Shown: positions 25,801 through 37,690 of the stretch, piece by piece | How positions within the stretch are numbered: position 1 is the first letter of the stretch | Layout of the letters: the number at the start of each line of letters is the position of its first letter | From: Pipra filicauda | Lineage: Eukaryota > Chordata > Aves > Passeriformes > Pipridae | Assembly (NCBI RefSeq): GCF_003945595.2 | Contig: NW_024104284.1 | Coordinates: 2,169,377 to 2,233,376 of the forward strand | DNA length: 64,000 nucleotides | Direction of reading: 5' to 3' | Notes under the pieces: generated by a model | The model's database searches: none | What the model saw: only the letters and a program-made list of their open reading frames with translations | What the model was told of the DNA's origin: nothing | Position numbers and translations under genes: made by a program

Positions 25801-27605
25801 GGTTCTGTCAATGCCACGGAGACCACACTGCCAGTCTCCTTGTCACATTCTCCCCAGTAAGCCCAGCCTCTCACCCTTTGGACAGAGTTGTCAAGGAATG
25901 GCTTTGCCTCTTCCTTTTGTTCCTATTCTCCGTGGGAGGGGACAGTAATGCCTTTTGTATTCTGCATACTAGCAGGTACTGCTAAAACACAGACTGAGCC
26001 TGTTTCTGAGCTCTCTGATGAGGTGAAACAGCAGAATTTCTTCTCCAGTTGCCAATTAGGCAGGTAACATATCCCTGAGAAAGATGGTGTGCAAGAGCTA
26101 ATTATTTTTGTAGGCTGCTGCCTGAATAACTTGAGTCTGCCAGGTGCCAAATGGCTCTGGAAATCTCCCAGTTCTGTGGGAACTGAAAGGTTCAGCTTGT
26201 TCCTGACTCTTTTATGAAGTCAGACCCAAGAAAACTTCAAAATTCTAGTACAAAGGCTCCTTATCTGCTGGGGGTGAGAGTGAATCATACCCATGAGAAA
26301 CATGAAGTGGAAAAAAGGAATCCATCCACTGATTCTGTGAGAACATGAGCCATGCTACCCTAAAAGCCTGTGCCAGAGGTGAATCAATGCCACCGTACCT
26401 TGCACTATTTCCTTACATTGCTGTTAGTCTACTTTCCTGCATGAGTCACTTGGGTTGTAATCCCTGGTTTACATGTTTCAGCAATCTTGAGCAATGTTGT
26501 TGTGACTGTTATGCAGCTGGGAGAAGCTTTATGTTTGTTGCATTAGGTCTGCATAAAATAAAGCATCCATATTTTGGATAAAAATTGACTTATATGCCAG
26601 CATGTCTGGTCTAACACAGTTTGCTGAAGGTGGTGGCATGATGAAAGGTAGGTTGAACCCTGACTTTGGTGTGGTAGCCAGTCATTTGTTAGTTTGTAAT
26701 TGTTTTCTTTTCAATTCTTTCTCTTAGTTGTCTACATGTGAATGATAAAGAAAGAGAAGACACTGTCATTGTACACATGAACTGATGTGGTTTTACTGCA
26801 TTTGGCCACACACTTAAAAGAAATATGCTGGTACAGAGCAACCGCAGGTCTTATCTCTGCTGCCACTCCTTTCACAAAAGAATGATCTTTACATCAACAG
26901 TATTCCATCCTTGGCATGGTAATGTTGCAGTCCTCCCTTTTGCTCTTGGTCTGAATGCAGAGATTAAAAACACTCAGTTGATGCAAACGGTAGGTTGATA
27001 CAACACACAGAATGGGGTGTAGATGTGCTTCACACAACAGAGAGCAGAATCGAAGGGGAAAATGTTGCTTGGAGGCAAGACGCCTCTTTAATTGATTATG
27101 GCAAGGAAAATCAAATACCATGTCTGCTTTTTTCCTGTAGTATATCGAGACTGATCATAACTAACATCTGTTCATGTTAAGCAAATACTTGTCATGATTT
27201 AAACTTCTGTTTGCATACAACTCTGAGTAGTGCATCTTAAAGTCATACATATTCATATAGAATGAAGAATGCATAATGTCTGCATAAAAAGATAAGCTGT
27301 ATGACTATATATGAAGACAACAACTACAATTCTCACAGCACTGTCATTGGTTAATTTTAAAATATTCAAGCATTATTTAAAAAACAGTAAGCTGAACTTA
27401 AAACTACACTACAAAAAATTGTATAACTGAACCAATGCTGACTTGTTTTCCTCAATATTAATCAATTTTAAAGTTTCTCTTTTTTTTTTCTAACACTTTT
27501 TTCTAATTAGTTGTTATTTTAACCTCCAGTAACACGATCAGACTTCTTCTGCCTCTGGGTAATTGAGTTATACTCTGATCTTGAGTTCTAAGGGAAATGT
27601 TCAAT
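22814..27605. other. Non-coding DNA downstream of STAU2
   Basis: No gene or repeat recognised. The right part may include distal 3' UTR of longer STAU2 transcripts, because minus-strand polyadenylation-like hexamers also occur below 27600, for example ATTAAA near 27085-27090. The sequence alone does not decide which, if any, is used. Confidence 0.45.
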
Positions 27606-27611
27606 TTTATT
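27606..27611 (-). terminator. Candidate STAU2 polyadenylation signal AATAAA
   Basis: On the minus strand this is AATAAA, 178 bases past the STAU2 stop codon. It is the first canonical hexamer downstream of the stop. The sequence 10-30 bases further on is not strikingly GT-rich, so it may be a weak or unused site, and many brain-expressed genes have much longer 3' UTRs. Confidence 0.35.
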
Positions 27612-27788
27612 TTTTTCCACAGTTGAATAAACAGTACCATGTATACTATCTCCTGTGTTAGAATAGTGTTGTCTTCACATAAGACTCAAATAATGGTATT
27701 AGTCATTCATTTCCTTGTACACATACACCCTATTGCGTGTTGACAGGTTTATAAGGATGCAGTGGCAGCCGTGGGTGCTGGGAAGCTC
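27612..27788 (-). other. STAU2: STAU2 3' UTR, proximal part
   Basis: Sequence directly after the STAU2 TAG stop on the minus strand, as far as the first AATAAA. No open frame continues through it. It is transcribed if the gene model is right, but the true 3' end cannot be fixed from sequence alone. Confidence 0.6.
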
Positions 27789-27882
27789 CTAGACGACAGC
27801 CTTTGAATCCTTGCAGTCCTGAGCAATGGTGCCTGAGTTAGTCTGTTTATTGTCTGCTTTCTCTCCCAGATGCTTGACTTGT
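27789..27882 (-). CDS. STAU2: STAU2 last coding exon (C-terminal tail)
   Basis: Terminal coding exon of Staufen homolog 2, a double-stranded RNA-binding protein that packages mRNAs for transport, notably into neuronal dendrites, and affects mRNA stability. On the minus strand an acceptor (ATTAATCTTTCAG) is followed by 94 nt. The first base completes the Lys codon split by the intron, then 30 codons and TAG. The peptide starts KQVKHLGEKADNKQ and ends IAQDCKDSKAVV. From memory, the mammalian STAU2 tail reads KQAKHLREKADNNQ and IAQDCKKSNSAV in the same places, which fixes gene, frame and stop. The tail lies beyond the last double-stranded RNA-binding domain and is hydrophilic and probably disordered. 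The middle of the exon (after NKQ) differs most from the mammalian tail and lacks its Pro-Pro. The identification is firm; the species is not. Confidence 0.93.
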
Positions 27883-28725
27883 CTGAAAGATTAATACATT
27901 AACAAGAGTGGTAAGGTTCAGGGTTGCACATCTTTAAGACATGTTTATTACCAGATGGCACATGAGATTCAAAGGTCACCATGGAAGGTAACATTTTAAA
28001 GTGAAACAACAATATTTATGTTCAAATACTATGCTGATGAGATCATATGGAAAAATGTTTCTGATTAAATTAGTTTATAAATAGCCACAATATATCTATT
28101 GAAAATTCCAAGTGCCACTTCTAGTCTTACTTCTTTTATTCTATTACTTCCTAATTTATTTAGTAACACAAGACTACCTTCTTACATAAACAGACTAGCA
28201 GCTGGAAGAAAAATCTTTACTGGATGGACAATCCCATTTTCTTAAATGAAAATCCAGTGTGAAACTTGCTTCTGTTGTTTACTACTTAAAGCCAATATTC
28301 CATATCACAGTTTTTTAAGACCTGAAAGAAATTTAAACTTTTAAATTCTCTGAGGTAAAATTCATCTAGCAGTCATAAGGACTTATTGGCAGACAGCTAT
28401 CCTTATTTACAGGCAATATTATGTGCTACAACACATTTGACAAAAATCATGTTATGCTACTTACACAGAATCCATACAATGAAAAGAAAATCCTTTTCTT
28501 TAGCATTCATAGGAGGACTGACTGTCTCATAGCTCATTAGCAAACATTATCAGTAATGCTAAACTTGAAATCGTGTTTATCCTCTCAAATTGTCACAAAC
28601 TGTATATAAATTCCAGAGGAAATAGTTTTGCACAGGTTTAAAGGGGCAACTAAGCTCTTAATTAACATTTCTTATCTACTATGCCACACAGGCATTAAAA
28701 TGAAGAGGATTTAAATGGTACTTAC
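27883..28725 (-). other. STAU2: STAU2 intron between the last two coding exons
   Basis: An 843-nt intron of phase 2, from GTAAGT at its 5' end (28725 downwards) to a pyrimidine-rich TCTTTCAG at its 3' end (27883). TTAAT-type branch-point candidates lie 15-25 bases before the acceptor. The interior is AT-rich and holds no recognised repeat. Confidence 0.85.
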
Positions 28726-28810
28726 TTTTCATGTGATCCGTTCTCAACTTTCATAGCCCCTTCCACTGGATCCAGTCCTTGTTCTGAAAACTGTTTCAAG
28801 GCACTTAACG
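28726..28810 (-). CDS. STAU2: STAU2 penultimate coding exon (end of last dsRBD)
   Basis: An 85-nt internal exon on the minus strand, between acceptor TTTTTTCTTTAGGCAG and donor GTAAGT. Two bases complete an Ala codon begun in the previous exon; then come 27 codons and two bases of a Lys codon. It encodes ALSALKQFSEQGLDP followed by VEGAMKVENGSHEK. Mammalian STAU2, recalled from memory, has ALSALKQFSEQGLDP identically, then a diverged IDGAMNIEKGSLEK. The first part is the C-terminal helix of the fifth dsRNA-binding domain, which in Staufen proteins serves protein contacts and dimerisation more than RNA binding. The acceptor is a tandem AG: a second AG lies 4 bases upstream, and its use would shift the frame. 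The exon that should precede it, carrying the start of this domain, was not found in the window. Confidence 0.94.
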
Positions 28811-29222
28811 CTGCCTAAAGAAAAAATGAGTTGTCAAAAAACCCACTGACACAACTGTATTAACACCAAATGAAGGAAGGTGTGTGTTTTGATAAACTAA
28901 ATTTAATTAATTTCCTCTACATTGAAGCCATCTAGGCTGCAGAGCGAATAGAGTGGGTACTCAACCCAGCCTGTGCATGGGTTGAGGATATTTTCTTCTT
29001 CCTGAACATATGCGTGATTCCAATTTGTGTAAATTCAAGCTTCATCACCTACATAAAGAACATGATATACTTTCAGTTCTTGCCTTTCTGGCTCTCCAGA
29101 AAGCCTCTCCAGTTTCCCTATGTGCTTTCCTAGAACTCACACTTTCCAGAGCTCCTATGGACAAGCTCTTGTCTTGCAAATGTTTGCAGAAGGTATGAGC
29201 AATGGGAAGAGAGTCAGCAGGA

Positions 29223-29272
29223 CACTACTAATACTCCAATATTGGGTCACTACTAATACTCCAATATTGGGT
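29223..29272. repeat. Perfect tandem duplication of a 25-bp unit
   Basis: The 25 bases at 29223-29247 are repeated without change at 29248-29272, with one further matching base after. Perfect identity suggests a recent slippage or end-joining event, and the locus may vary in copy number. Confidence 0.95.
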
Positions 29273-31184
29273 CTCAAACATTACAGCCTGATGTCTTATA
29301 CATATGTAGTGATGTGTGCTGAACAGGGTGAGCCAATATGAAGTGATTATGAAGCATCAGCAATAGAAGAAGAATCAGTTTTTCTGTGCAAGTGTGTTCT
29401 TCATTGACCACCTTCTCTCTCATCTCCACGAGCCCTGCTTCTTCTTTCCCCTCTATCTCCTTCAGTAAAGGACAAATGATTGTTTTGTAATTAATTTAGC
29501 AGAGGTTGATTATGAAACTCTCTGACACTACATGGCTGACTTTGTAAAAACACGTAGCACAGTAAAACAGTTGAGATCAGTTCTGTCACAAAGGTGAAAT
29601 GTAAAGCAGCACTGCAAAATGGATTTTGCATTTTAATCACTTCCACCTAAGATGCATTCAGAGCTAACAACAGGGGAAAGAAAAGGTAACTTTTTCACAG
29701 ACATTGTGCCCTAAGGTAACACCTCAAGCAGTGGAATTGACTGCAGGCCCTGTGGTGCTGTTCTTCAAGGTGAAACAACAACTGTTGTTTAGAAAATTGG
29801 AAGTTGCTCTCTTCTTAATTGTTGGCATAGAAAGAATCCGTCTCTATCTTCATTTCCCTTAGAGAGGAGATACTCTTCCCAGAACAGGAGCTGCCATTGT
29901 AATGAACTACTGGATTTGCTTTTGTACTAATTCTTTGCCTGGATTCTCTCAACAACTCCTTCCCTTGAAAGGTATGTTTATACAACTTAAATATTATTAG
30001 ACAATGTGTATTTTGGTGAGATGAATAGCAGCACAAAAATTGCCAGGCTGTCCTGAAGTAAAAGACCATGTGTCCCAGATTTGTCTATAGTAAAGAGTAG
30101 CTGCTAAAGCTTCAGAAGGCTGTACAAGGTACTGCCACCCATAGTGCATGAAGATAGAATTTTTCTAGTCTGTGAAATTTTATGGGGTTTGCCCTATCAA
30201 AAAAAACCCCAAACAAATGAAAAAAAAAAAAAGCTAAACATTTTATAAAGTCTCTTGGTAAACCTCAGATTATCACTGTTACTTACAATCCACTCTACCA
30301 TGTGTTCTGGGTCCCCTGTATGACACAGCTAACCTGCTCTCTACTTGCTTCTTCTTCACATCCATTGCAATAATTTTCCCTTTCATCTTAAAACTTCTGC
30401 TGCCCTCATCTTTCTTTTGAATCTTTTTCTATGCAATGGCTAAAGGCTGAGCGTCAGCTTCACCTCAATATCAACTCCTCCCTTTACTGGATCTTTACTT
30501 TTATCACCCATTGAGTTCCACAGAGAGTGAATTCTCTCTTTCCTCATTTCTTCTGGTTTTCTTGGCATTTTGAAATATTTGCAAGACAAATATATCAAAA
30601 TATAAGACAGCTCTTTCTCTACCACCTTATAGTGTCCCTTTTAGTTTCAGATGTGCATTCTCAAATCTTGTAAGATCTATAAGGTCTTTCCATCCTTGAT
30701 CTTGACTGCACAGCAAAATCACTCTTCAATCCCAATAATTTCTGCAGTAGCAACAAGGGTTTTCATGTACTCTCCTCTCAACTTCTCTGTTCCAGTAATC
30801 CAACACATCTTCATCTCAGCTTCTCTCATCTCCTCTCCCTGGGGGCCTTTTCATCACAATGCAAGCTCTACTCATAATGTGAGGATGGGGAGTGATTTGG
30901 ATTCCTGTGCTTCCTTGTACTTTAGTTAGCAACCATGAGAACCACACAATCCAATGGATAGAGACTGGCACCCGAGAATCTCCTGTCCTCTCATATTCAT
31001 TTTTTCCCCGATGCTTATCAGCAAAACTATGAGAATCTCCTTCCTTCTCGTGTATGGTAAATCAAAACCCATTACCAGGTTGCACTGTAAGGAGAGAAGG
31101 AAGCTGGGATGCCTGCTCCTCCTACACATATGCTACCTCATATGTTTTTCAACCCACCTTGTTTACTTTTTAATATCCATTCTT

Positions 31185-31305
31185 AGCTTCCTGGTCTGAT
31201 GTGTGAACTGTAAACTTGTTGTGGAAGAACTACGTGTTCAGCTTATTTGTTTGTACAGTGACTTGGATAAAAAGGCCCTGACCACAGCCGGTAAGAAGTA
31301 GAGCC
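31185..31305 (+). repeat. Possible ancient L2-type LINE 3' tail
   Basis: The run GTGAACTGTAAACTTGTTGT, then ACGTGTTCAGCTTATTTGTT and TGTACAGTGACTTGG, followed by AAAAGGCCCTGACCA, follows in order the pattern of reptile L2 or L2-like 3' tails as I recall them (TAGACTGTAAGCTC, GCAGGGACTGTC, TTGTACAGCGCCTAGCACA, GGTCCTGGTCCATG). It lies at the end of a pyrimidine-rich stretch beginning near 30.3 kb that may be the body of the same element, but that part is not convincingly alignable by eye. Confidence 0.45.
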
Positions 31306-32017
31306 AAGTAAAGTTTCATTCAAGCTTAAATCACAGATTGATCATATGATATGCAGAACAGTCTGGTCTTGAATAGGGGTAATTGAAATCCCCAAATCAT
31401 CAAGAGATTAGTTAGACCAACCCAAACTTCCTAATTCTAGAATTGCTATGAGTATCTCTGTTACTACTGTTTTACTCACAGAAATAGCTATTTGCAAGGC
31501 ATCCCACATAAATTACAGAGAAGCTTTCAGGGTTGCTTTCCAGCAAAATTGCTTTGGAACTTCCTGGAAGAATATTAGCCACTATGTCAATAGAAACAGA
31601 TCAAGAGGGTCCCTCTCCTCTTCTAACACCAAGGGAAGAAGTACTACAATATAAAATAATGAACTCATTGCCAGTAAGCAGGGATCATTACTATACGGGT
31701 GTCAATAAAGTAAATATGGAACAATTAGAGGAAACATAAAATGAAAATACGTTTCGAGGTATGTAATGATAAGCATGTTTCATACCAACACAACTTCCAA
31801 ATGCTAATGCCCGTAACATGGTGCAGTCTCATTTCTCCATCTCACCCTTCTTCAAGCCATGCCTTTCCCAAGCTGAAATGTGATATAAAAGGTAAGATCT
31901 CAGATCTATTTTATTTGTGAAACCAAATATCAGAGGGGACAAGCAGCAGGAAAGCAGTCCGGTACCTGTATTCTTGATCTCCCAACTACAGGCATCAGGG
32001 TGTTTGTGTGAGCACTG

Positions 32018-32443
32018 TTGAAGAGCCAACCCTTTACACCATCGCTCATTGTTAGGCTTCTCACCTTTGCTGCTTTCAAAGCCACCACTCTCTCCAAAAC
32101 TTCGTGCTTCTCACTACTGAATCTCAACTCCCTGCATCTTCTGCCTCAGTCCCACGTCTTCCCCAGGCTACTCCAGTGCCCCTGGTCTCCCCCTCCTTAC
32201 TACCCACCCCGGAGCGATGACTTCTTTTACAGCAGAGGCAATCACCTCTTCTTCAGAAATCTCTTCCTACCCAAGTCTCTGAGTTTTTTTCCTGTTGCTG
32301 AATGCTCTCCCACCCTGTTGCTCCTAGCTCCCAGAGCTAAACTTTTCTTCACAGGGTTCTCCCAACCTCCTACACCTTACAGTCCCTCTTTATCTTCTAA
32401 TCTTTATCTTCTTTATCTCCTAATGTGTTCCAGGTTTATATGA
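32018..32443 (+). other. Pyrimidine-rich segment with a 141-codon open frame
   Basis: Strongly C+T-rich on the plus strand, with a Leu-, Ser-, Pro- and Phe-rich open frame through it. That composition follows from the base bias and does not look like a real protein. No start context or splice pattern supports coding. It may be a decayed repeat related to the L2-like tail at 31.2 kb or simply a long pyrimidine tract inside the intron. Confidence 0.35.
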
Positions 32444-35400
32444 GAATCTAATTTCTTTTTCATGGAACCATGTCTTACTCTCCATAAGATACCTGTGGGG
32501 GAAGCCTAACTACTTATAACCCAACATTTGCAACAAGATTTGAATTTTGGGAAAGTTTCTTCTCTTTTTAAAATGTCCATTCGTGGGATGTAACTGAAGG
32601 GTAGTACAGGAATGGTAGAGAGAGCCTTGCAGTGCACTAAAGACTCCCCCTTTTCTTTCTCCCATAGCCTGCTTATATTTGGAAGGATCAGCAAAGCTAA
32701 GAGAAGCATGTGAGTAAACAATACTTTGGATCTTAATAGATGTCTTTAATGTTTCTCCTCTCCTCGTCATGCCCCTAGACAGACATGAAGATGCTGGATT
32801 CAGGAAGGAAGCTGGTAGCTGAGAGGCTGTGACCTGAATAGTCAGCAGAGCGACACAGAGCTCAAGTAATCTGCAGTGAAGAAGAGTTACATGCAGACAC
32901 CAGGCTAATTTAATCCATGATTCAATTCTATTAGTCCCAATAGATTTACACCACTTGGCTTAAATATAACTTATGAATGGCAGATAACTTGGATTAAATG
33001 AAAAGGAAAAAAAATAATGGAATATTCAACAGTGAATCTGGTGAACAATTTCCTCTTTTGAAGGCTCAACACTTCCTTCCATTGATATTTTTCTTACAAT
33101 AGAGCATCTGCACAGATACAGAGAAATTTTTCTCTCCCCTGAAGATTTTACAATTGTTTTATGAGCAAAACCCCATAGGTTACAGAACAGATGTCCTTAC
33201 ACATTACTTGTATCACTTGTTTTCTGTGTAGCTACAACAGTGCCAAAAATATGATGCCAACAGGATGCACCGCACTGCTAGCTGTTTGTCTTGGCTGCCA
33301 TTTCCATTATTAGTATGTGTGTGTATCAGGATGAGGATGGATGTTTCCAGTCATTTTTTAGCTTTCCTCAAGTCAATTGGCAATTAGTAAATAGCACTGA
33401 AACTTGTAAATATTCTTCCTGTTTCTCACTCTGGGGATTAAGTGTCTTATAATGACAGTCTAGTAACATTAGATCATTCTTTTAGTAAGAACAGCATACA
33501 GGCACTACACTAGCCCATGTGCATTTAAGATCACATCCTCATGATAAAATTTTCACGTGTTTATTTTAGCACAGTATGTGGTTTGTGTTTTTCCTCTTAA
33601 ATCTATGTTACATTTCAGCTTATTCCATGAAGCTGAAAATTGTAAAAGTTTGTTGTCCTCCGTGGCCCTTCCAGTTGACTTTACCAAGGAGGTCTAAGAC
33701 AATCCTAATAAACACACTGCTTGATACTGTTAGTTCACTGGTGATATGTCTCCTAACATTAGTTTTCTAAGTACATAAAAAACCATATTCAGCTTGGCCT
33801 TAATCAGTGTTTTCTGAAGACATAAAATTATAGGCAGAAACAGCAAGACTGAATTGTCAGGGTACAGAGAAAGTCATGAAGGACAAAATTTTACTGTCTT
33901 GAGTAGCTGGGTCTTAGTTCAGGACTAGGTTTGCAGAGTCAAATGACTCATTGTGGTGATATTGCCTATAGTCACATGCCATATACATAAACACGTCTCT
34001 GCCTGTTGCCCAAGTTTAAGCTTGAGAACATGTTTGCATACCAGGTTACCAGTGATAGACAGGTATAACTCTAGTCCTTGATTTCAGCTGCAAGTCAAAA
34101 GCCTGGACAAGAGCAGAGTTAATGCATGAACAAAACTGGTAACAAGTGTATTTACAAACAAACCAATATTCATTTGTTTTCTAAGTCAAGAGAAAAACTG
34201 TCCCCCAAATCAGTGAGTTTCTTCCCCTCTTCCTGACTATTGAGGCCTCAAAAGGCAATGTCAGCTGTGCAATAACATTGCAGCAAAGCTGTCTGCATCA
34301 GTAATGAGATGCACTTCATGACTTTTTAATATGTGGATTTAAATTTCACATTTAAAGGCTATTGAAAAAAACCCCAACAATATCATAGCTGTAGAGGTGA
34401 GTTTGCGGGCTCAGTGTCCCAAAACTGATCAACTATTTAAATTTGTATGTATTCAAAATTATTGTTCTCTGTGATTGTTTTTGATTTCTCTTGATGAAGA
34501 AAATTTTGACTAAGCTTCCACCCGGCTTTAACTTGACCACACTTGATGCATACAGAAATGCACAAAAGAAAGATATATTTCTTTGTGTAGACTTATATAC
34601 ATACACACAAAGTAGCTAAAATTTGACTCCTTAACATCTACTTAATTCTCTTGGATTTATCAGGTTGGCTACATACAAGCTAAACAAAAACTATATATTG
34701 CAAGCAAATCCCTTTTCCCCACAGCTTCTGTTGTAAATGAATTTACTATATTGCAAGCAATAACTTCTGCTAGGATTTTTCACCACTTTCTTCAATCTGG
34801 TGAAAATGTGCTGTTCTCTCCAGTTGATTAGATTTCATGTGAACCGATGTTAACATCTGTTTGAAAATTCAGTTCAGAAAGACTTTTCACAGCGCACAGT
34901 GTAAACCTTAATTAAATGACTTTAAGCTCTTTCCTCACACATCTTATGATATGCATGAAAAACACAAGGTTATAATCTGATTAACTCATGTAGTTTACAT
35001 GGAAATAGCGTTTTCCAAGCCGATTAATCTCTGCACAAAGGCATAGTCACCTGATAGGCACAAGAGTTAAGGCTACTGATTGCACCTGTTGAGAGAAAGA
35101 GCTTGGAGGATAGGAGGAGTACATTAACTTCAAGCAAAGAATGATGATTCAGAGATGTAACTTCAACAAGTCCCACATAGTAGTTAATGCTGCCCCCAGG
35201 CAACTCATGCAGCCAGAATTTAAATGACACACAATCCATGTACTGCCTGACCTTGCAGCTTTCGGGGGTAATCCTAAAGAGAGCATTAACTGTTCTTGAA
35301 TAGTTTTTCCAATATATTAAGCAGAGCTTTTATCAACAACACCATGCATGTCACCATCTTCTACCTAGTTTTACTGCACATGTGTACTCATTCCTCCATA

Positions 35401-37564
35401 CCTCTTAATATTCCGAGAAGTGAATGGAGTGAAGTACACTATTCAACATGGAATTTTATTTCCATAGGTTTTGATCCTCAACTTAAGTTCATCTACTTTA
35501 TCTGCTTAAGTAAAGGGTAGGTCTCTAACAGTAGAGAGAGTCAATTGGGCATGCCTTATTTTCACATGTGAACCACCACACTAAAGATCTGACCACCACT
35601 CTTGGGACTATGCAATAATTCCAGGAGTAATTAATGGCAATGCATTCTCTCAAAGCCCAATAAAGAGCTGCATAATCATTTGGGGTGAGACAGTTCTATT
35701 GCTTTAAAGGTGATACAATTTTTTCCAGTCACAAAGAGAGAAAAACATGCTGAAAAGCACCTAAATTTAAAAATAATTAAAAGGTATGCTTTTGTATGAA
35801 GAGGGTTTCATAAATAATATTGAAAGTCAAAACATAATTAAGTTTACACTAGTATAAGAGATTAATCTGGTAAAGAGAGGCTAGTCTAATTGCCAAGTTT
35901 AGGTTGTATTCTTACTTGTGGATGGGAATAAGAGAAGAGAGTATTGCTAAAAGATCTAGATGGGACTTGGACTGTATGGGGCTGGTCTTAAATCTGTGTC
36001 TTCTCAGACTCCTCCCACACACATATTCTCAGCTGCGAGGTGCAACATACTCAAGTGCTACCAAGACTTTTGCCTGCATGGCAATCTATGCTGGAAAACA
36101 GTAAGTTGGTACTTCTTCATGAACATCTCAAAAGAGCTTTCAGGTTTAATGCCAGTATCTGCTCAGGTATGTCTACATCCTCTAATGCTGAAGTGAGGTG
36201 TGAAAATTTGAACACAGCACCAACAGTTAAAATAAATCTTAAACAAGGCTCTTTTCTCAGATAATTTCAGTATTTTTTCAGTGTATGTTCTATAGTTTTT
36301 GTCTAGAAATCCAGAAGTTCTTTTAAAGTAAATTTATTTCTAAATTTAAAACTTCATATATTTTCTTCAGTTGCTGCAATTTCAAGAACGAATACAGAAA
36401 GAATCATGCATCATTGCAGCTTACTTACGAACATGAAGAAAAATATTATAAAATTAAATTTCCAAGCATTTACACTACATATATACAACAGAATTTCACC
36501 AGACAGCAATTAATCTTAATCTTGCTTCTAATTTTATATCCTTAGACAAAAAGTACTATAATACTAACTTTCATTAGTTAGAGAGAGATAGATATCTAAG
36601 TAATATAGGTGCTTTCAATAATTAGAGACTTCCAAATGAGAGCATTTAGATGGCCAATTATTGTATAGGTTTAAATCATGCCATTGAGACAACACTCAAG
36701 CATGATTGAGAAGCTGCAGACAAAAAATTATAGGAGATTTTAAGAAACATGGCTTTAAATGTAAAACTGAAAACAGCAGAATGTATATCCTCAGGCAAAA
36801 TCCTGCACCAGCACTGAAGAAAGGCCATGAATCACTCTCTCATCACTGATGGCTGGAAAATATCCTTGTCAGCTGTGTTCTCAGAACAATTTGGTTTATT
36901 TAATTATTTATTTGTAGGCATTTCTCCACATCACTGCAATAGATTTGCAAGTCTGCTGTCATTAACCCTATATGTATTGCAGGAGATTTTCACCTCTTCA
37001 TTTTAAAAAGGTGTATTGAGGTTCTCAACTGTGTGAGTTCATGGTGACTTCTAAAATATGCTGCAATATACAATCTGCTTCATTTGTCTGACCTCCACAG
37101 TTCCATCCTGCTTTTGACATCACTGCCATTGCCTTCATTGCATAGGTAGCAGAACATAAATGAAGCAAAGACCATGTTATTCCCAACAAGGGAATGGTCC
37201 CTGACCCACATAGTAGTGTAGATGTAGCTAGATCTCTTTAAACAAAATTAATGAGCTCTAAACTGAGCTGTATTTAAACAAGATATAAGTATTTATTCTG
37301 TTATTTACATGGTTTTCTTAGGCAAATGCTCGTGCAGTGTGGTCAAAAAAAAGGGATATTAAAAGATTCATGCATTCATGGAGATCCATACCAAAATTAG
37401 TATACAATAATGTTCAAACTATTAATTATTACTCAATGCTTATATCAACATGATTACTTTTTCACTTAGTAAACTGAACTTGTAAAACACACTCACTAAT
37501 ATTTAAATACTTTTTGCCTCTCCTTGCAAATATCCTCTTCTTTGTGAGACAAAATGTCACTAAG

Positions 37565-37690
37565 GAACAGAGGTAGTGTTATTATTCCTGTTTTTAAAGT
37601 GAAGGAAACTGAAGTGAAGAGAGAGTGCATAAGCACATAAAGGGCTGGCTCAAGGTCAGGCAATAAAAGTAAGAATCAGTTTCAGTAGTT
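37565..37690 (+). repeat. MIR-like SINE or L2-like fragment
   Basis: The sequence reads TTATTATTCCTG, AAGGAAACTGAAGTGAAGAG, CTGGCTCAAGGTCAGGCAA, then AAGAATCAGTTTCAG. This is the order of the conserved core of MIR-type elements known from amniotes (ATTATCCCCATTTTACAG, GAGGAAACTGAGGCACAGAG, TTGCCCAAGGTCACACAGC). It carries many substitutions and a small insertion, as expected for an insertion predating the bird lineage. Identification rests on recalled consensus sequences, not on a search. Confidence 0.55.

Noticed and set aside
32018..32443. 141-codon open frame as a possible protein gene
   Set aside because: Its Leu, Ser, Pro and Phe content follows directly from the pyrimidine bias of the strand.
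36000..36115. Possible plus-strand exon ending AAAACAGTAAGT
   Set aside because: There is no convincing acceptor or recognisable peptide, and the junction lacks a full consensus donor after the exon.
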